Positions 9,134 to 18,321 are shown, counted from the stretch's first letter. The stretch is 64,000 nucleotides of DNA from Clostridia bacterium (GCA_017464305.1 JAFUDS010000005.1:62001-126000); one strand, 5' to 3'. Notes: generated by a model from the letters alone, not told the origin. Made by a program: numbers and translations.

Positions 9134-9441
9134 ATATCCTTCACCCCCCTCTCCCGCACGGTAATGGTCGGCATCAGATTGGAGGCAAACGCGTCGTATT
9201 CTACCACGAAGCGCTCCATGTTGTAGGCCAGCTTGTAGTGCTCCCGCAGATAATCCAGGGATTCAGGATAGGTCCCCTCCACGGCATAGCAGGTCAGGGC
9301 GGCGTTCTTTACCGCGTCCTCCACCAGCTGGGTTTCCTGCTTTCCCGAGGTGGACATCAGGGAATTCAGCAGCACTACGAAACCAACGATCAGAGCGACA
9401 AAAACGGCGCCCGCGGCCAGATCTTTCTTTCCAATGCGCAT
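9130..9441 (-). CDS. pilin-like small membrane protein
   Basis: 103 residues with an N-terminal hydrophobic helix (about 8-28) followed by the segment CYAVEGTYPESLDYLREHY, a pattern common in pilin- and pseudopilin-like proteins of Clostridia. The ATG at 9441 was chosen over a TTG at 9462 because AGGAG lies seven bases before it. It is the best candidate for the major subunit of this machine, by inference. It lies 31 bases after gspF. Confidence 0.75.
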   Translation of the reverse strand: MRIGKKDLAAGAVFVALIVGFVVLLNSLMSTSGKQETQLVEDAVKNAALTCYAVEGTYPESLDYLREHYKLAYNMERFVVEYDAFASNLMPTITVRERGVKDI

Positions 9442-9472
9442 TTTTTCGCTCCTTTCTTGCAATTCATAAGTA

Positions 9473-10537
9473 TTACAGGCTGCTCATTACGCCGGCCATG
9501 GGCAGCATCATGCTCAGCAGGATGGCGCCGATGACGATGCTCAACAGAGCCACCAACACGGGCTCGATCAGGGAGATCAGGCGGCTCAGATCGTCCTCCA
9601 CCTGCTCCTCGTATACTTCCGCGATTCTGGTCATCACCTGGGGCTCATGGCCGGAGGCGGCGCCGATTTTCAAAATCCGATTGTAGAAATCGGAAAACAG
9701 GCCGCTGGCGGTAATGGCGTCAGCGAAGGGCTCGCCCTGATCCATCATCCCCTTGATCTCCTTCACCTTGGCGATGGATTGCTCATCGTCCAGGGCGTTG
9801 GCCGCCATGTCGATGGCATTCTCAATGGGGAAGCCGCCGCTGAGCATCATGCCCAGCATGCCCGCGATGCGGGAGGAGGACAGCTTCTGGCTGATCCTTT
9901 GCACCGGAGGCAGCAGGTTCCGCAGCCGGGCCAGCACCTTGTCCCGATGCTTGGTCCGCATCAACACAGCCACCGACACCACCGCGATGATCATGACCGC
10001 GATGATCGCCAGCACGATCCATCCCGCGATGGAGCCGATATTCATCAGCCGCATGGAGGCCCCGTCCGGGTTCACCCCCAGGGAGCCCAGCACCCGGCGG
10101 AACACGGGCATCACCCGCCATAGCAGCACCGCGATGATGACCACCATCATCACCCCCAGCACCAGGGGATAGGTCACGGCACTGGAGGCCGCGTCCTTAA
10201 TCTTGCCCTCCCGCAGATAGTAGGCGGAAAGGTTATGCATAATGTCTTCCAGCCGGCCGGTCTCCTCACCGATGCCCACCATCTCGATCATGTAATGGGG
10301 CCACTCATCCTCCCGTTCCTTCATGGCGATGTAGAGAGACCCCGTCTCCTCAATGGTCTCCCGCATCAGGGAATAGGGCCGCACCCGGGCGCCCTGCTTT
10401 TCCTCGTCCTCCGCCAGCATATCAATGCCATCCCGCAGAGTCATGCCGGATTCCAGCATCAGGGCGATCTGGTCGCAAAAGACACTCAGCTCCTCCGATG
10501 TCAGCACGGCGCTGTTCTGCTCCTTTTCCTTGGCCAT
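9473..10537 (-). CDS. GspF/PilC-like inner-membrane platform protein
   Basis: Polytopic platform protein of type II secretion/type IV pilus machines. The 354 residues contain two T2SSF domains: a cytoplasmic one at about 12-115, membrane segments near 120-150 and 168-195, a second cytoplasmic domain at about 215-320, and a C-terminal membrane segment. GGAGGGAGGAG lies upstream of the ATG. It is second in the operon, 52 bases after the transglutaminase gene. Confidence 0.9.
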   Translation of the reverse strand: MAKEKEQNSAVLTSEELSVFCDQIALMLESGMTLRDGIDMLAEDEEKQGARVRPYSLMRETIEETGSLYIAMKEREDEWPHYMIEMVGIGEETGRLEDIMHNLSAYYLREGKIKDAASSAVTYPLVLGVMMVVIIAVLLWRVMPVFRRVLGSLGVNPDGASMRLMNIGSIAGWIVLAIIAVMIIAVVSVAVLMRTKHRDKVLARLRNLLPPVQRISQKLSSSRIAGMLGMMLSGGFPIENAIDMAANALDDEQSIAKVKEIKGMMDQGEPFADAITASGLFSDFYNRILKIGAASGHEPQVMTRIAEVYEEQVEDDLSRLISLIEPVLVALLSIVIGAILLSMMLPMAGVMSSL

Positions 10538-10589
10538 GGTTCTTGCTCCTCCCTCCGTCTGTTTCCAAAGTAAACGGTCCTGGGTTTGC

Positions 10590-11408
10590 TTAATAATATC
10601 TTTCTACCGTGTAGCTTCCGTTGCTGACGGCATTCAGCGCCGCCGTGGGGTCAAAAAACTCTTCCTTGCCGTCCACCACCGCCGTCACCCAGGCGTGATA
10701 GGTAGTGGCATTCAACGTTCCGATCATCAGCCGGGCGGGGATCCCCTGGGTCCGCAGCATGGCCACCATAATGGCGCTCAGATCCTGGCAGATGCCCATG
10801 TGCTTTTTCCAGGCGTCGTCAATCTGGGGCAGCAGCCCCGCCTTGACGCTGACAGATTTGATATAGTCATAGGCGAAATGGCTCTTCATGTAGTTGCAAA
10901 TCGCCTTATATTTTTCCTTCTCGGTGCTCATATCCTTGCATAGCTTCTCCGCCTCCAGCACCGCCGCCGTCTTTTCGTTGTAGTCCACATACTGGTTGGG
11001 GTAGAGGAAGGCGGACAACTCGTCAGGCATCTTCGCTGTCAGGGAAACCTTCCCTTCCTCGGAATATTTCTTCCCGCTGACGTTCTTATACAGGGTGAAG
11101 GTGTATTTTCCGTTGCCATACTGCAGGGGAAAAACCTCATAATCCCCGTCGTTGTTCAGGTCGTAAGTCAGGGTCTCTTTCCCCATCGCGACCCGAACCT
11201 TCAGCTTTTTCTTTCCCTTAGCGCTCTTGACCATGACGTACCCATCATCCATGTGGGAATAGTCGATCACCAGTCCGCCATTCTTTTTCGTCTGCTTCCC
11301 GGTGGAAGGCATCAGCACGTCCGCAAAGCTGAACGATATGAGCACAAATAAAAGGGCAAGCGAAACACACTGGAGCAGAACCTTCCGCCAGTCTGCTTCT
11401 CGTCTCAT
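10590..11408 (-). CDS. membrane-anchored transglutaminase-like protein
   Basis: 272 residues with an N-terminal membrane anchor or signal (about 10-30), a beta-rich part and a C-terminal transglutaminase-like fold with the triad C207 (GICQDL), H238 (YHAW) and D253 (FFDPT). Such proteins act as proteases, cross-linkers or amidases outside the membrane; the target is unknown. The frame extends to 11642, but ATG 11408 has GGGGGTG upstream and gives a proper signal anchor. It is the first gene after the promoter at 11497-11525 and probably leads the pilus-like operon, so it may process or cross-link the extracellular fibre (inference). Confidence 0.85.
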   Translation of the reverse strand: MRREADWRKVLLQCVSLALLFVLISFSFADVLMPSTGKQTKKNGGLVIDYSHMDDGYVMVKSAKGKKKLKVRVAMGKETLTYDLNNDGDYEVFPLQYGNGKYTFTLYKNVSGKKYSEEGKVSLTAKMPDELSAFLYPNQYVDYNEKTAAVLEAEKLCKDMSTEKEKYKAICNYMKSHFAYDYIKSVSVKAGLLPQIDDAWKKHMGICQDLSAIMVAMLRTQGIPARLMIGTLNATTYHAWVTAVVDGKEEFFDPTAALNAVSNGSYTVERYY

Positions 11409-11496
11409 GCTGTCACCCCCGGTCCCACTTTGTTGAGAAAAACGGGCCTTTGCCCTGGGAAATGTCGTCATAAAAAGGCACAATAATCCGTTTCGG

Positions 11497-11525
11497 AGTA
11501 TAGCACAGCTTTCTTTCCTTGACAA
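11497..11525 (-). promoter_or_regulatory. promoter of the pilus-like operon
   Basis: Minus-strand TTGTCA (11520-11525), a 17-base spacer and TATACT (11497-11502). The leader to the transglutaminase ATG is about 80 bases. Confidence 0.75.
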
Positions 11526-11571
11526 TTCTTTTTTTGCAGGAACCCTGCGTGCATTCTTCCCGGCCAACAAC

Positions 11572-11597
11572 AAAAAACACAGGACAAGCCTGTGTTT
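11572..11597 (-). terminator. terminator of the mgl operon
   Basis: A 9-bp stem (AAACACAGG / CCTGTGTTT) with a 5-base loop, followed by six T on the minus strand, 14 bases past the stop of the small membrane protein. Confidence 0.8.
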
Positions 11598-11610
11598 CTT
11601 GTGTCGCCCT

Positions 11611-11844
11611 TTATTGGGGAGGCGTCCCCGTAACAATTCCATAAATCAGCAGCAAGATAATCGCCGCGCTGACCGCAATGATCACGCCATCGATGGTCCG
11701 CAGGGACACATTCTCCTTAATCTTGTCGTACAAGTGGTAGCGCCGGGGCAGCTTCTGCTCGCTGGTGCTTTTCTCCCCTCTTTGCTTCGCCTGCTCCATC
11801 TCCGCCCGGTTTTGCCGGATTTCTGATTCTTTGATCTTTGCCAT
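11611..11844 (-). CDS. small membrane protein downstream of mglC
   Basis: 77 residues: a charged cytoplasmic-like N-terminal half rich in Lys, Glu and Arg, and one C-terminal membrane helix (about 50-72). It starts three bases after the mglC stop, inside the same transcription unit, which ends in a terminator just after it. Not recognised. A role as an accessory subunit of the sugar transporter is possible from position only. Confidence 0.7.
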   Translation of the reverse strand: MAKIKESEIRQNRAEMEQAKQRGEKSTSEQKLPRRYHLYDKIKENVSLRTIDGVIIAVSAAIILLLIYGIVTGTPPQ

Positions 11845-11847
11845 GGC

Positions 11848-13521
11848 TTACTTCTTTACGATGTACTTCCGTACGTCGATGGACACCGCCAGGATGATGA
11901 TCAAACCGCGGATGATGTACTGGATATAAGGATTCACGCCCAGGAACTGCAGCGCGTATACGATGGCCTGCATGATGACCGCACCGATAACCACCCCCTG
12001 AATGGTACCCACGCCGCCGGAGAAGCTGACGCCGCCCACTACTACGGCGCTGATGGCGTCCGTTTCATAATTCAATCCGGTGTTCGCGCCTACGGAGGTG
12101 ATCCGGGCTGCCTCCAGGAAAGAAGCAATGCCGTACAGCACGCCAGCCATCAGGTACACCAGCATGATGGTCTTGGCCACGTTCACCCCGGAAACCGCCG
12201 CCGCCTCGGTGTTGCCACCCACGGCGAACATGTTCTTGCCCAGCTTGGTCTTGTTCCAAATCACCCAGACGATAACCGCCAGCACCAGGAAATAGATGAC
12301 CACCAGCGGCACCCGAACATCCCCGATATAGAAGGCACCCGCGGCGATGTTCAGGAAATTGGGATCGAAAGTGGACAGGGCCTGGGCCGTGCCGGAGGGC
12401 TGGGATTCAATATACAGGCAGTTGGCACCGTAAGCGATCAGCTGTGTGCCCAGGGTGACGATGAAAGCATGCAGATGCAGCTTAGCCACACCGAAGCCGT
12501 TAATCAGGCAGAAAGCCACGGCCACGGCGATAGAGGCGAACAGCGGTACCAGCAGCCCCAGGCTGCCCAGGGGCGTTACCATGGTGGGGAACATGCGGCT
12601 GGCATAGGTGGTGCTCTGTACCAGGGAGGCCGTTACCGCTGCCGAGATGCCCAGCACCCGGCCGATGCTCAAATCGGTGCCCGCCAGCACGATGAGTCCC
12701 GCGCAGCCCAAGGCCAGGATGCCCTTGGTAGAGGCGTTTTGCAGGATGTTCAGCACGTTGTTCATGCTCAGGAAGTCAATCCGGATAATGGAAACCACCA
12801 CCAGGATCAGCCCCAGGATGATGAACAGGGCGTAGTTCAGCAGGAAGCCCGTCACCTTCGCGGTCTTGGGATTCGCCGCGTGAGTCTTGGCACGGGGCTT
12901 GATATCCATGGCCTGAATCAGGAAATAGGCCAGAGCAGCCACAATCAGCACCACGCCGATGAACTGGAAGATCACCGCGTTGGTCATATGCTTGTTTTCC
13001 AGCAGCTTCGGCAGCCCTTCCTGGTACATGGCCAGCAGATCTCCGTTGCTTTCCAGCTGCTGATATTCCGTCTCGTCGGTGAGTCCCAGCTCCTCCATCG
13101 CCATAGCCACCCGCATGGGGTCGCTCCGGTCGTGGTCCTTAATCAGGTCGTTCAGGTTCTCCGCGGTCACGGTTTCGTCCACGGACTGGGCGTAGGCCAG
13201 GAATTGATCCCGATCCTTGCTGTTGGCCACCGCAGTTTCGAACCGAGCCCGGGCGTCCACCGCCGCGTCCACTTTGGCCGCCTCCAGCCCTAGCCCCTTC
13301 AGGAAGCTCTTCATGTTGTCGGCGCCAATCTTGGAAATCGCGCCCACCTCCGTCATCTTGGCGGGCTCCTGAATATAGGTCATGGCGGACTTCAAGTCGC
13401 TGCCCATCATGGCCGCAGCATTGTTGTAAATATTTCTCCCCGTGACACCGTAGGCGGCCATGGCGATACCGATCACCAGGACGACCAGCATTACGATGCT
13501 GACGATTCTTTTCTTATTCAT
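11848..13521 (-). CDS. mglC: galactose/glucose ABC permease with N-terminal extension
   Basis: Membrane subunit of a ribose/galactose-type (BPD_transp_2) importer. The C-terminal ~340 residues carry the normal permease, with LAGTDLSIGRVLG near 280 and AVGGN.EAAA..SG near 430 as in MglC/RbsC. At 557 residues it is about 200 longer than typical MglC: residues 1-25 form a membrane segment, about 155 mostly helical polar residues follow, and a second membrane segment at about 181-207 leads into the permease. The extra part is predicted to lie outside the membrane. It follows mglA by 14 bases. Confidence 0.9.
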   Translation of the reverse strand: MNKKRIVSIVMLVVLVIGIAMAAYGVTGRNIYNNAAAMMGSDLKSAMTYIQEPAKMTEVGAISKIGADNMKSFLKGLGLEAAKVDAAVDARARFETAVANSKDRDQFLAYAQSVDETVTAENLNDLIKDHDRSDPMRVAMAMEELGLTDETEYQQLESNGDLLAMYQEGLPKLLENKHMTNAVIFQFIGVVLIVAALAYFLIQAMDIKPRAKTHAANPKTAKVTGFLLNYALFIILGLILVVVSIIRIDFLSMNNVLNILQNASTKGILALGCAGLIVLAGTDLSIGRVLGISAAVTASLVQSTTYASRMFPTMVTPLGSLGLLVPLFASIAVAVAFCLINGFGVAKLHLHAFIVTLGTQLIAYGANCLYIESQPSGTAQALSTFDPNFLNIAAGAFYIGDVRVPLVVIYFLVLAVIVWVIWNKTKLGKNMFAVGGNTEAAAVSGVNVAKTIMLVYLMAGVLYGIASFLEAARITSVGANTGLNYETDAISAVVVGGVSFSGGVGTIQGVVIGAVIMQAIVYALQFLGVNPYIQYIIRGLIIILAVSIDVRKYIVKK

Positions 13522-13535
13522 CCCTTTTCACCTCA

Positions 13536-15083
13536 TCATACATACTTGGCAGCCAGGGCCATAATCGTTTCCTGCTCGCCGGGGATGTCTCCAAAATCCT
13601 TCCCCCGCTCCACGATGCCCGCCAGGCGGCCATTGCTCATGACCAGAATCCGGTCGCAGATGCCCAACAGCTCGGGCATCTCGCTGGAAACCATCATGAC
13701 GCCCTTGCCCTGCTCCGCCAGATCCAAAATCAGCTGATAGATCTCGTATTTCGCGCCTACGTCTATGCCCCGGGTAGGCTCATCCAGCAACAGCACGTCC
13801 GGCTGGGTCAGCAGCCATCGGCCAATGATCACCTTCTGCTGGTTGCCGCCGGACAGGCTCTTGATCCGAGTTTTCTTGCTGGGGGTTTTTACGTGAATGG
13901 AATCAATCACCCAATCCGTATCCTTATCCATCTTCCGCCCGTTCAGCAATGGCTTGCCGTAAGCATCCACATTGGCAATAATGGAATTGAACAGAATGGT
14001 ATTCTCCCCAAAGATACCCGTGGCCCGGCGCTCCTCGGTAATAAGAGCAAACCCGTTCTTCCGGGCCTCGTCCGTGGTCACGTTGTCGATGGGCTTCCCC
14101 TGCATCTCCACCTGGCCGCCGCCCTTGGTAAAATATCCGAACAGGGTATTCAGCAGCTCCGTGCGGCGGGAGCCCACCAGGCCGGCCACCCCCAGTATCT
14201 CGCCCTTATGCAGCTGGAAGCTGACCTCATGACAAGTGGGTTCATACATACCGCTCAGGTTCTTTACGTCCAGCAGCACATCGCCAATCTGGTTGTTTTT
14301 CGGCGGGAACTGATTTGTCATCTCCCGGCCCACCATCAGGCGGATGATCTCCTCCTTGGTCAGGTTCGCCGCGTCCTTGGTGGCGATCCACTGTCCATCT
14401 CGCATGATGGTGACATCGTTGGAGATCCGCAGAATTTCATCCATTTTGTGGCTGATATAGATGATGCCGACCCCTTCCGCCGTCAACTGGTTCATAATGC
14501 GGAACAGGTGATCCACCTCGTCCTCCGTCAGGGAGCTGGTGGGCTCATCCAGCACCAGGATCTTCGCATTGTAGGAAACCGCCTTGGCGATTTCTACCAT
14601 CTGGCGCTTGGAAACGGACAGCTCGCCGATGATCTGCTTTGGATCTACGTCGATATCCAGCTTCTCGAAAACCGCCTTTGTATCAGCGTACATCTTCCGG
14701 GTGTCCACCGTGCCCAGCTTCGTCGTCGGGAAGCGACCCAGCCACACGTTCTCCATCACGTTCCGCCGCAGCACCTGATTCAGCTCCTGGTGAACCATGG
14801 CCACGCCATTGTCCAGCGCGTCTCGGGGGCTGGTGAAGGCTACGGGCTGGCCGTTCATCTTCACCGTCCCCCCGTCCCGGGTATAAATTCCGAAAAGGCA
14901 TTTCATCAGGGTGGACTTTCCGGCGCCGTTTTCTCCCATCAGGGCATGCACCGTCCCCGCCCGCAGCTGCAGCCGCGCGTGGTCCAGCGCCTTTACGCCG
15001 GGAAACTGCTTCTCAATGTCCAGCATCTCCAATAGGAAAGCTCCCTGGTCCTTGCCTTGCATCCTCTCAGACATCTTGCCCAA
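13536..15083 (-). CDS. mglA: galactose/methyl-galactoside import ATPase
   Basis: Fused double ATPase of the sugar importer (515 residues). The first nucleotide-binding domain has Walker [10 protein letters not shown] and Walker [12 protein letters not shown]; its signature region LSVSKRQ deviates from LSGGQ, as is usual in this family. The second has a degenerate Walker A region ([10 protein letters not shown]) but an intact LSGGNQQK signature and LLLDEPTRG. The start is uncertain: TTG at 15083 has AAAGGA about ten bases upstream, while ATG codons at 15074 and 15062 are alternatives. It lies between mglB and mglC. Confidence 0.92.
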   Translation of the reverse strand: MGKMSERMQGKDQGAFLLEMLDIEKQFPGVKALDHARLQLRAGTVHALMGENGAGKSTLMKCLFGIYTRDGGTVKMNGQPVAFTSPRDALDNGVAMVHQELNQVLRRNVMENVWLGRFPTTKLGTVDTRKMYADTKAVFEKLDIDVDPKQIIGELSVSKRQMVEIAKAVSYNAKILVLDEPTSSLTEDEVDHLFRIMNQLTAEGVGIIYISHKMDEILRISNDVTIMRDGQWIATKDAANLTKEEIIRLMVGREMTNQFPPKNNQIGDVLLDVKNLSGMYEPTCHEVSFQLHKGEILGVAGLVGSRRTELLNTLFGYFTKGGGQVEMQGKPIDNVTTDEARKNGFALITEERRATGIFGENTILFNSIIANVDAYGKPLLNGRKMDKDTDWVIDSIHVKTPSKKTRIKSLSGGNQQKVIIGRWLLTQPDVLLLDEPTRGIDVGAKYEIYQLILDLAEQGKGVMMVSSEMPELLGICDRILVMSNGRLAGIVERGKDFGDIPGEQETIMALAAKYV

Positions 15084-15115
15084 TCACCACTTTTCCTTTC
15101 GTAAAATCACAAGGT

Positions 15116-15161
15116 TTCCAAAGAGGATGCCTCCCCTTCCGGGAAACCATCTTCTTTGGAA
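15116..15161 (-). other. long hairpin in the mglB-mglA intergenic RNA
   Basis: Positions 15116-15129 and 15148-15161 pair over 14 bp with a single mismatch. Together with the next hairpin it fills the gap between mglB and mglA. Confidence 0.65.
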
Positions 15162-15187
15162 GCCCTGTCCCCTTTTTCCCTCAAAAG

Positions 15188-15215
15188 GGTTCCGGCGACC
15201 GAAGTCGCCGGAACC
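15188..15215 (-). terminator. attenuator-like hairpin between mglB and mglA
   Basis: A perfect 12-bp stem closed on the minus strand by a C(UUCG)G tetraloop, followed by CTTTTG. The T tract is short, so partial termination or 3'-end protection of mglB mRNA is more likely than a full stop. This is a common way to make more binding protein than transporter. Confidence 0.7.
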
Positions 15216-15249
15216 GAATGACCCATTCAATTCTTCTGGGGAAAGCAGA

Positions 15250-16290
15250 TTAGTCCACGCTGTCCGCGGTGATCTTCGCGTAGGGAATGTACACGGAGAC
15301 GCCGTCTTCGTTCAGCTTGTACTGATCTTCCAGGCCCGCATAGTAGTCGCCGTTCAGCAGCTTGTTCATCATGAAGCGGATGTTGGCTTCGCCCATAGCG
15401 TCGCCGTCCTGCTTCACAGTGGCGGTCATCTTGCCAGCCTTGATGGCTTCGATAGCGGCATCCGTGGCGTCCACGCCGATAACGGTGATGGAGGGATCGC
15501 CTTCGTTGCCGGTGTTGTAGCCGGACTGGTTCAGGGCCGCGATGACGCCGATGGCCATGTCATCGTTGTTGGCGAAAACCAGCTCAATTTCCGGATGGGA
15601 CTGCCAGGTGGACAGCATGGCGTCGTTGGCCTTGGTGGTATCCCAGTCAGCCACGATGATATCGGTCACCATGTCCAGCGGCACGCCCAGTTCCTTCGCA
15701 GTTTCCTCAGAATACTGAGTCCGCGCGATGGCTTCGGGGTTGTTGGCCACGCCCTTGAATTCGACGAACTGCACGGTGCCGTCGCCATTCTTGTCGATGG
15801 CCGCGGCGTCGGCGGTCCACAGATCCGCCAGGATCTCGCCCTGCATGTCGCCAGCTTCCCGCGGCAGGGTGCCCACAAAGAAGGAATCCTTCACCACGGA
15901 ATCATAGGTCTCGTCAGACGGCGGAATATTGTAGAACAGATAGGGGATGCCCGCAGCGGACAGCTTGTCCACCAGGGTCTGGCCGCCGGCCGGCTCCGCC
16001 AGGTTGATGATCACGAAGTCAGGGTTCTTACCGATGGCCTGGTCGCACTGCTCGACCTGGCGAGCCATGTCGTCGCCAGCATCCTGCAAATCCAAATTGA
16101 TCTTCACGCCCAGCTCTTCGCCGATGGTGTCAGCCCACTTGATCATGGCCTGACGAACGCTGGAGCCGTAGGTGTCATCGAATTTCCACACCAGCACGGT
16201 CACGTTGTACTCCGACTTGGCTTCCGCCAGGGCGGCCGCGCAGCCCAGCACCATGCACAGGGCCAGCAACAGGGAAACGAGTTTCTTCAT
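15250..16290 (-). CDS. mglB: galactose/glucose-binding protein
   Basis: Periplasmic-binding-type receptor of the mgl importer (346 residues). Residues 1-22 form a signal peptide; a cysteine at 17 in VLGC is a poor lipobox, and cleavage after ALA is equally plausible, so lipoprotein status is open. The calcium loop D166-K-N168-G-D170-G-T-V-Q174 matches the EF-hand-like loop of the E. coli galactose-binding protein (DLNKDGQIQ), which supports glucose/galactose rather than ribose or xylose binding. ATG 16290 has GGAGGA upstream; the open frame further up is not used. First gene of the operon. Confidence 0.93.
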   Translation of the reverse strand: MKKLVSLLLALCMVLGCAAALAEAKSEYNVTVLVWKFDDTYGSSVRQAMIKWADTIGEELGVKINLDLQDAGDDMARQVEQCDQAIGKNPDFVIINLAEPAGGQTLVDKLSAAGIPYLFYNIPPSDETYDSVVKDSFFVGTLPREAGDMQGEILADLWTADAAAIDKNGDGTVQFVEFKGVANNPEAIARTQYSEETAKELGVPLDMVTDIIVADWDTTKANDAMLSTWQSHPEIELVFANNDDMAIGVIAALNQSGYNTGNEGDPSITVIGVDATDAAIEAIKAGKMTATVKQDGDAMGEANIRFMMNKLLNGDYYAGLEDQYKLNEDGVSVYIPYAKITADSVD

Positions 16291-16314
16291 AGGGGTCTTC
16301 CTCCTTTTGTTTTT

Positions 16315-16330
16315 CACGGGAAATCCCGTG
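16315..16330. promoter_or_regulatory. palindrome in the mglB leader
   Basis: CACGGG-AAAT-CCCGTG is a perfect 6-bp inverted repeat 25 bases before the mglB ATG; a second one (GCGAC-CTTCT-GTCGC, 16341-16355) lies just upstream. They may be a repressor site or RNA hairpins in the leader. The regulator is unknown. Confidence 0.4.
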
Positions 16331-16418
16331 TATTCTTCAAGCGACCTTCTGTCGCATAAAGACAATTCTATCAAAAACAGTTTCTTTTGGCTATCTTCCT
16401 TCCAAATCGGACAAGCGC

Positions 16419-16447
16419 ATTTTATCATGTACTTACCTTTTTGTCCA
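16419..16447 (-). promoter_or_regulatory. promoter of the mgl operon
   Basis: Minus-strand TGGACA (16442-16447), a 17-base spacer and TAAAAT (16419-16424). The predicted leader is about 120 bases and contains both palindromes. Confidence 0.75.
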
Positions 16448-16500
16448 TAGTTAAATTGTAAAAAACATAATTTCCCCATCCCCGTTGATCTCTTCTGACA

Positions 16501-16542
16501 ACAAAATAGCCCTCGGCTCATCTCTTAGAGCCGAGGGCTATT
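16501..16542 (-). terminator. terminator after lepB
   Basis: A perfect 15-bp stem (16505-16519 with 16528-16542) with an 8-base loop, followed on the minus strand by TTTGTTGT. Confidence 0.8.
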
Positions 16543-16566
16543 GATCCTATATCAAATCCTTTGCGC

Positions 16567-17481
16567 TTATTCCACACCCCGCCAAGCGCTGAAGGGGAAG
16601 AATACGAACCGTACACGGCCCACGATCATATCCCGGGTGATGGGCCCCTGGGCCCGGCTGTCGTTGGAGTTGTTCCGGTGATCCCCCATGACGAAGTACA
16701 GATCCTGCTCCAGGGAGAATTCCTTCCCCACCAGGCTTACAATCTTCTCCGTGTCCGCGGTAATGTCCTGCCCGTTCAGTAGCAGCTTGCCATCCTTATG
16801 ATAGGCCAGGCGATCCCCGTTCGCGGCCACCGCCTCCGAGGAAATGCCCCGCCAGCCCCAGCCTTCGCCGTTAACATAGACGCCGATGCGGTTTCGGTTT
16901 TCGTCGGTATATTCCAGCGTCAGGGTATCCCCCTTCTTCGGGATATAGACCTCCTCGAAGCTGAGCCCATTGGAGCCGCCGTTGACCCGGTATTCCTCGC
17001 TGACATAGGGCTCGTCATATTTCGTATCGTTGACGTACAGGTAACCACCCTCGATCTTGACCCGATCCCCAGGCATGCCGATGAGCCGCTTGACGAAATT
17101 GGTATCCCCCCGGCCGGGATAGCGGGCGATGACCACATCGAACTGCTTCGGCGTGCCCAGCCCCGTAGCCAGCCGGGGCATGCTTTCCTTCGCCTCGTCG
17201 CTCTGCCAGGGCAGGGACAGCCAGGTGCTGGCATAATCCAGCTTGGACACGAACATGACCTCCCCGTTCACCAGGGTATCATTCATGCTGGCTCCATCCA
17301 CCCGGATGGGCTCGAACAGGAAGGAGCGAATCACCAGCGCGGCAACCACCGCCACCAGAATGGTCAACACCCATTCCAAAATCTCTCTGCCCAATGATTT
17401 CTTTTCCTTCTTCCCGTCCTTCTCCCCGGCCGAAGCTTCCTGCTCCGCCGTTTCCTGCCGTGTTTCCAATGCTTCTTCCAT
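16567..17481 (-). CDS. lepB: signal peptidase I
   Basis: Membrane serine protease that removes signal peptides from exported proteins. The 304 residues comprise a charged, Glu/Lys-rich cytoplasmic N-terminus (1-32), one membrane segment (about 33-53), the catalytic serine in VDGASMNDTL, the catalytic lysine in NFVKRLIGMPGD and the C-terminal box VMGDHRNNSNDSR. It is longer than most Gram-positive type I peptidases because of the N-terminal tail and an insertion between the lysine box and the GD box. It is the last gene of a three-gene unit after the YprB-like and TPR genes. Confidence 0.93.
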   Translation of the reverse strand: MEEALETRQETAEQEASAGEKDGKKEKKSLGREILEWVLTILVAVVAALVIRSFLFEPIRVDGASMNDTLVNGEVMFVSKLDYASTWLSLPWQSDEAKESMPRLATGLGTPKQFDVVIARYPGRGDTNFVKRLIGMPGDRVKIEGGYLYVNDTKYDEPYVSEEYRVNGGSNGLSFEEVYIPKKGDTLTLEYTDENRNRIGVYVNGEGWGWRGISSEAVAANGDRLAYHKDGKLLLNGQDITADTEKIVSLVGKEFSLEQDLYFVMGDHRNNSNDSRAQGPITRDMIVGRVRFVFFPFSAWRGVE

Positions 17482-17487
17482 GGTTGC

Positions 17488-18321
17488 TTACTTTGCCTCC
17501 TTCAGGGCCCGAATCTCGGCCTCTACCTGGTCCTTCGTGCAGTAATTCAGCGGGGAGAACCGACCCTCCGCCGCGCTTTCCAGCTTTTGAATCGCGGCGG
17601 CCCGTTCCCCCTGGTCCAGGTCGTACCGGCTCAGGAAATACAGGGTGTCGATCTGCTCCGGCTTGGCCGCGTGGGCCTTGTCGAACCAGGGCTTGGCCTC
17701 CGCCTTATCCTCCATCACCCGATACCAGGTCTGCCCCAGGTTATCCAGGCAGATGGGATCCTCGTCGTCGTACTCCACGGCCTCCTGATTAAATTTCAAG
17801 GCCTTCTGCCGCCCCGCTTCCCATTTTTCCTCCGGGGTCTGGGGGGCAGGCTTTCCTTCCTCCCCCGCCTCCAGCTGGGCCAGGGCCGGATCCTGCGGCT
17901 CTTGGGGCTCCGCCTCCTGGGCCAGGAAATCCGCCTTGCGGCGGGCATCAAACTGCTCTACGTAAAGATATCCCAGGGTTTGATAGATCAACCCGTTGGC
18001 GTTTTTCCGGTACAGTTCCTCCAGCTTTCGAACCGCCTTATCCAATTCCCCCAGGCGGAAACAGCAGGCCGCGTAGTCCACAATCAGGGAGGTCTTCTGG
18101 TCCGCCGTCATCCCTGGAGCCTTCTGATGCTTTACCAGGAAGTCCTTCGCCTTTTGATACTGCCCATCCCGAATAATCAGCACCGCATAGGCCAGCACAT
18201 ATCGGGCGTCCTCCAGCCCCTCGGCGAAGCATTCCTCATACAGTCGGATGGCCTCCTGATTGTTGCCATTCTTTTGCGCTTTATAGGCCTTGTTGGCCTT
18301 GAACATGGTTCCCAGTCCCAT
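17488..18321 (-). CDS. TPR-repeat protein
   Basis: 277-residue cytoplasmic protein, with no signal or membrane segment, built of helical TPR repeats with a charged Pro/Glu-rich linker around 135-170. Family function is protein-protein scaffolding; the partner is unknown. Its ATG overlaps the upstream stop by one base (TAATG), and it ends six bases before lepB. Confidence 0.85.
   Translation of the reverse strand: MGLGTMFKANKAYKAQKNGNNQEAIRLYEECFAEGLEDARYVLAYAVLIIRDGQYQKAKDFLVKHQKAPGMTADQKTSLIVDYAACCFRLGELDKAVRKLEELYRKNANGLIYQTLGYLYVEQFDARRKADFLAQEAEPQEPQDPALAQLEAGEEGKPAPQTPEEKWEAGRQKALKFNQEAVEYDDEDPICLDNLGQTWYRVMEDKAEAKPWFDKAHAAKPEQIDTLYFLSRYDLDQGERAAAIQKLESAAEGRFSPLNYCTKDQVEAEIRALKEAK

Noticed and set aside
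11437..11455. Attenuator-like GGGC-GCCC hairpin with a T run in the pilus operon leader
   Set aside because: Stem is only four base pairs.
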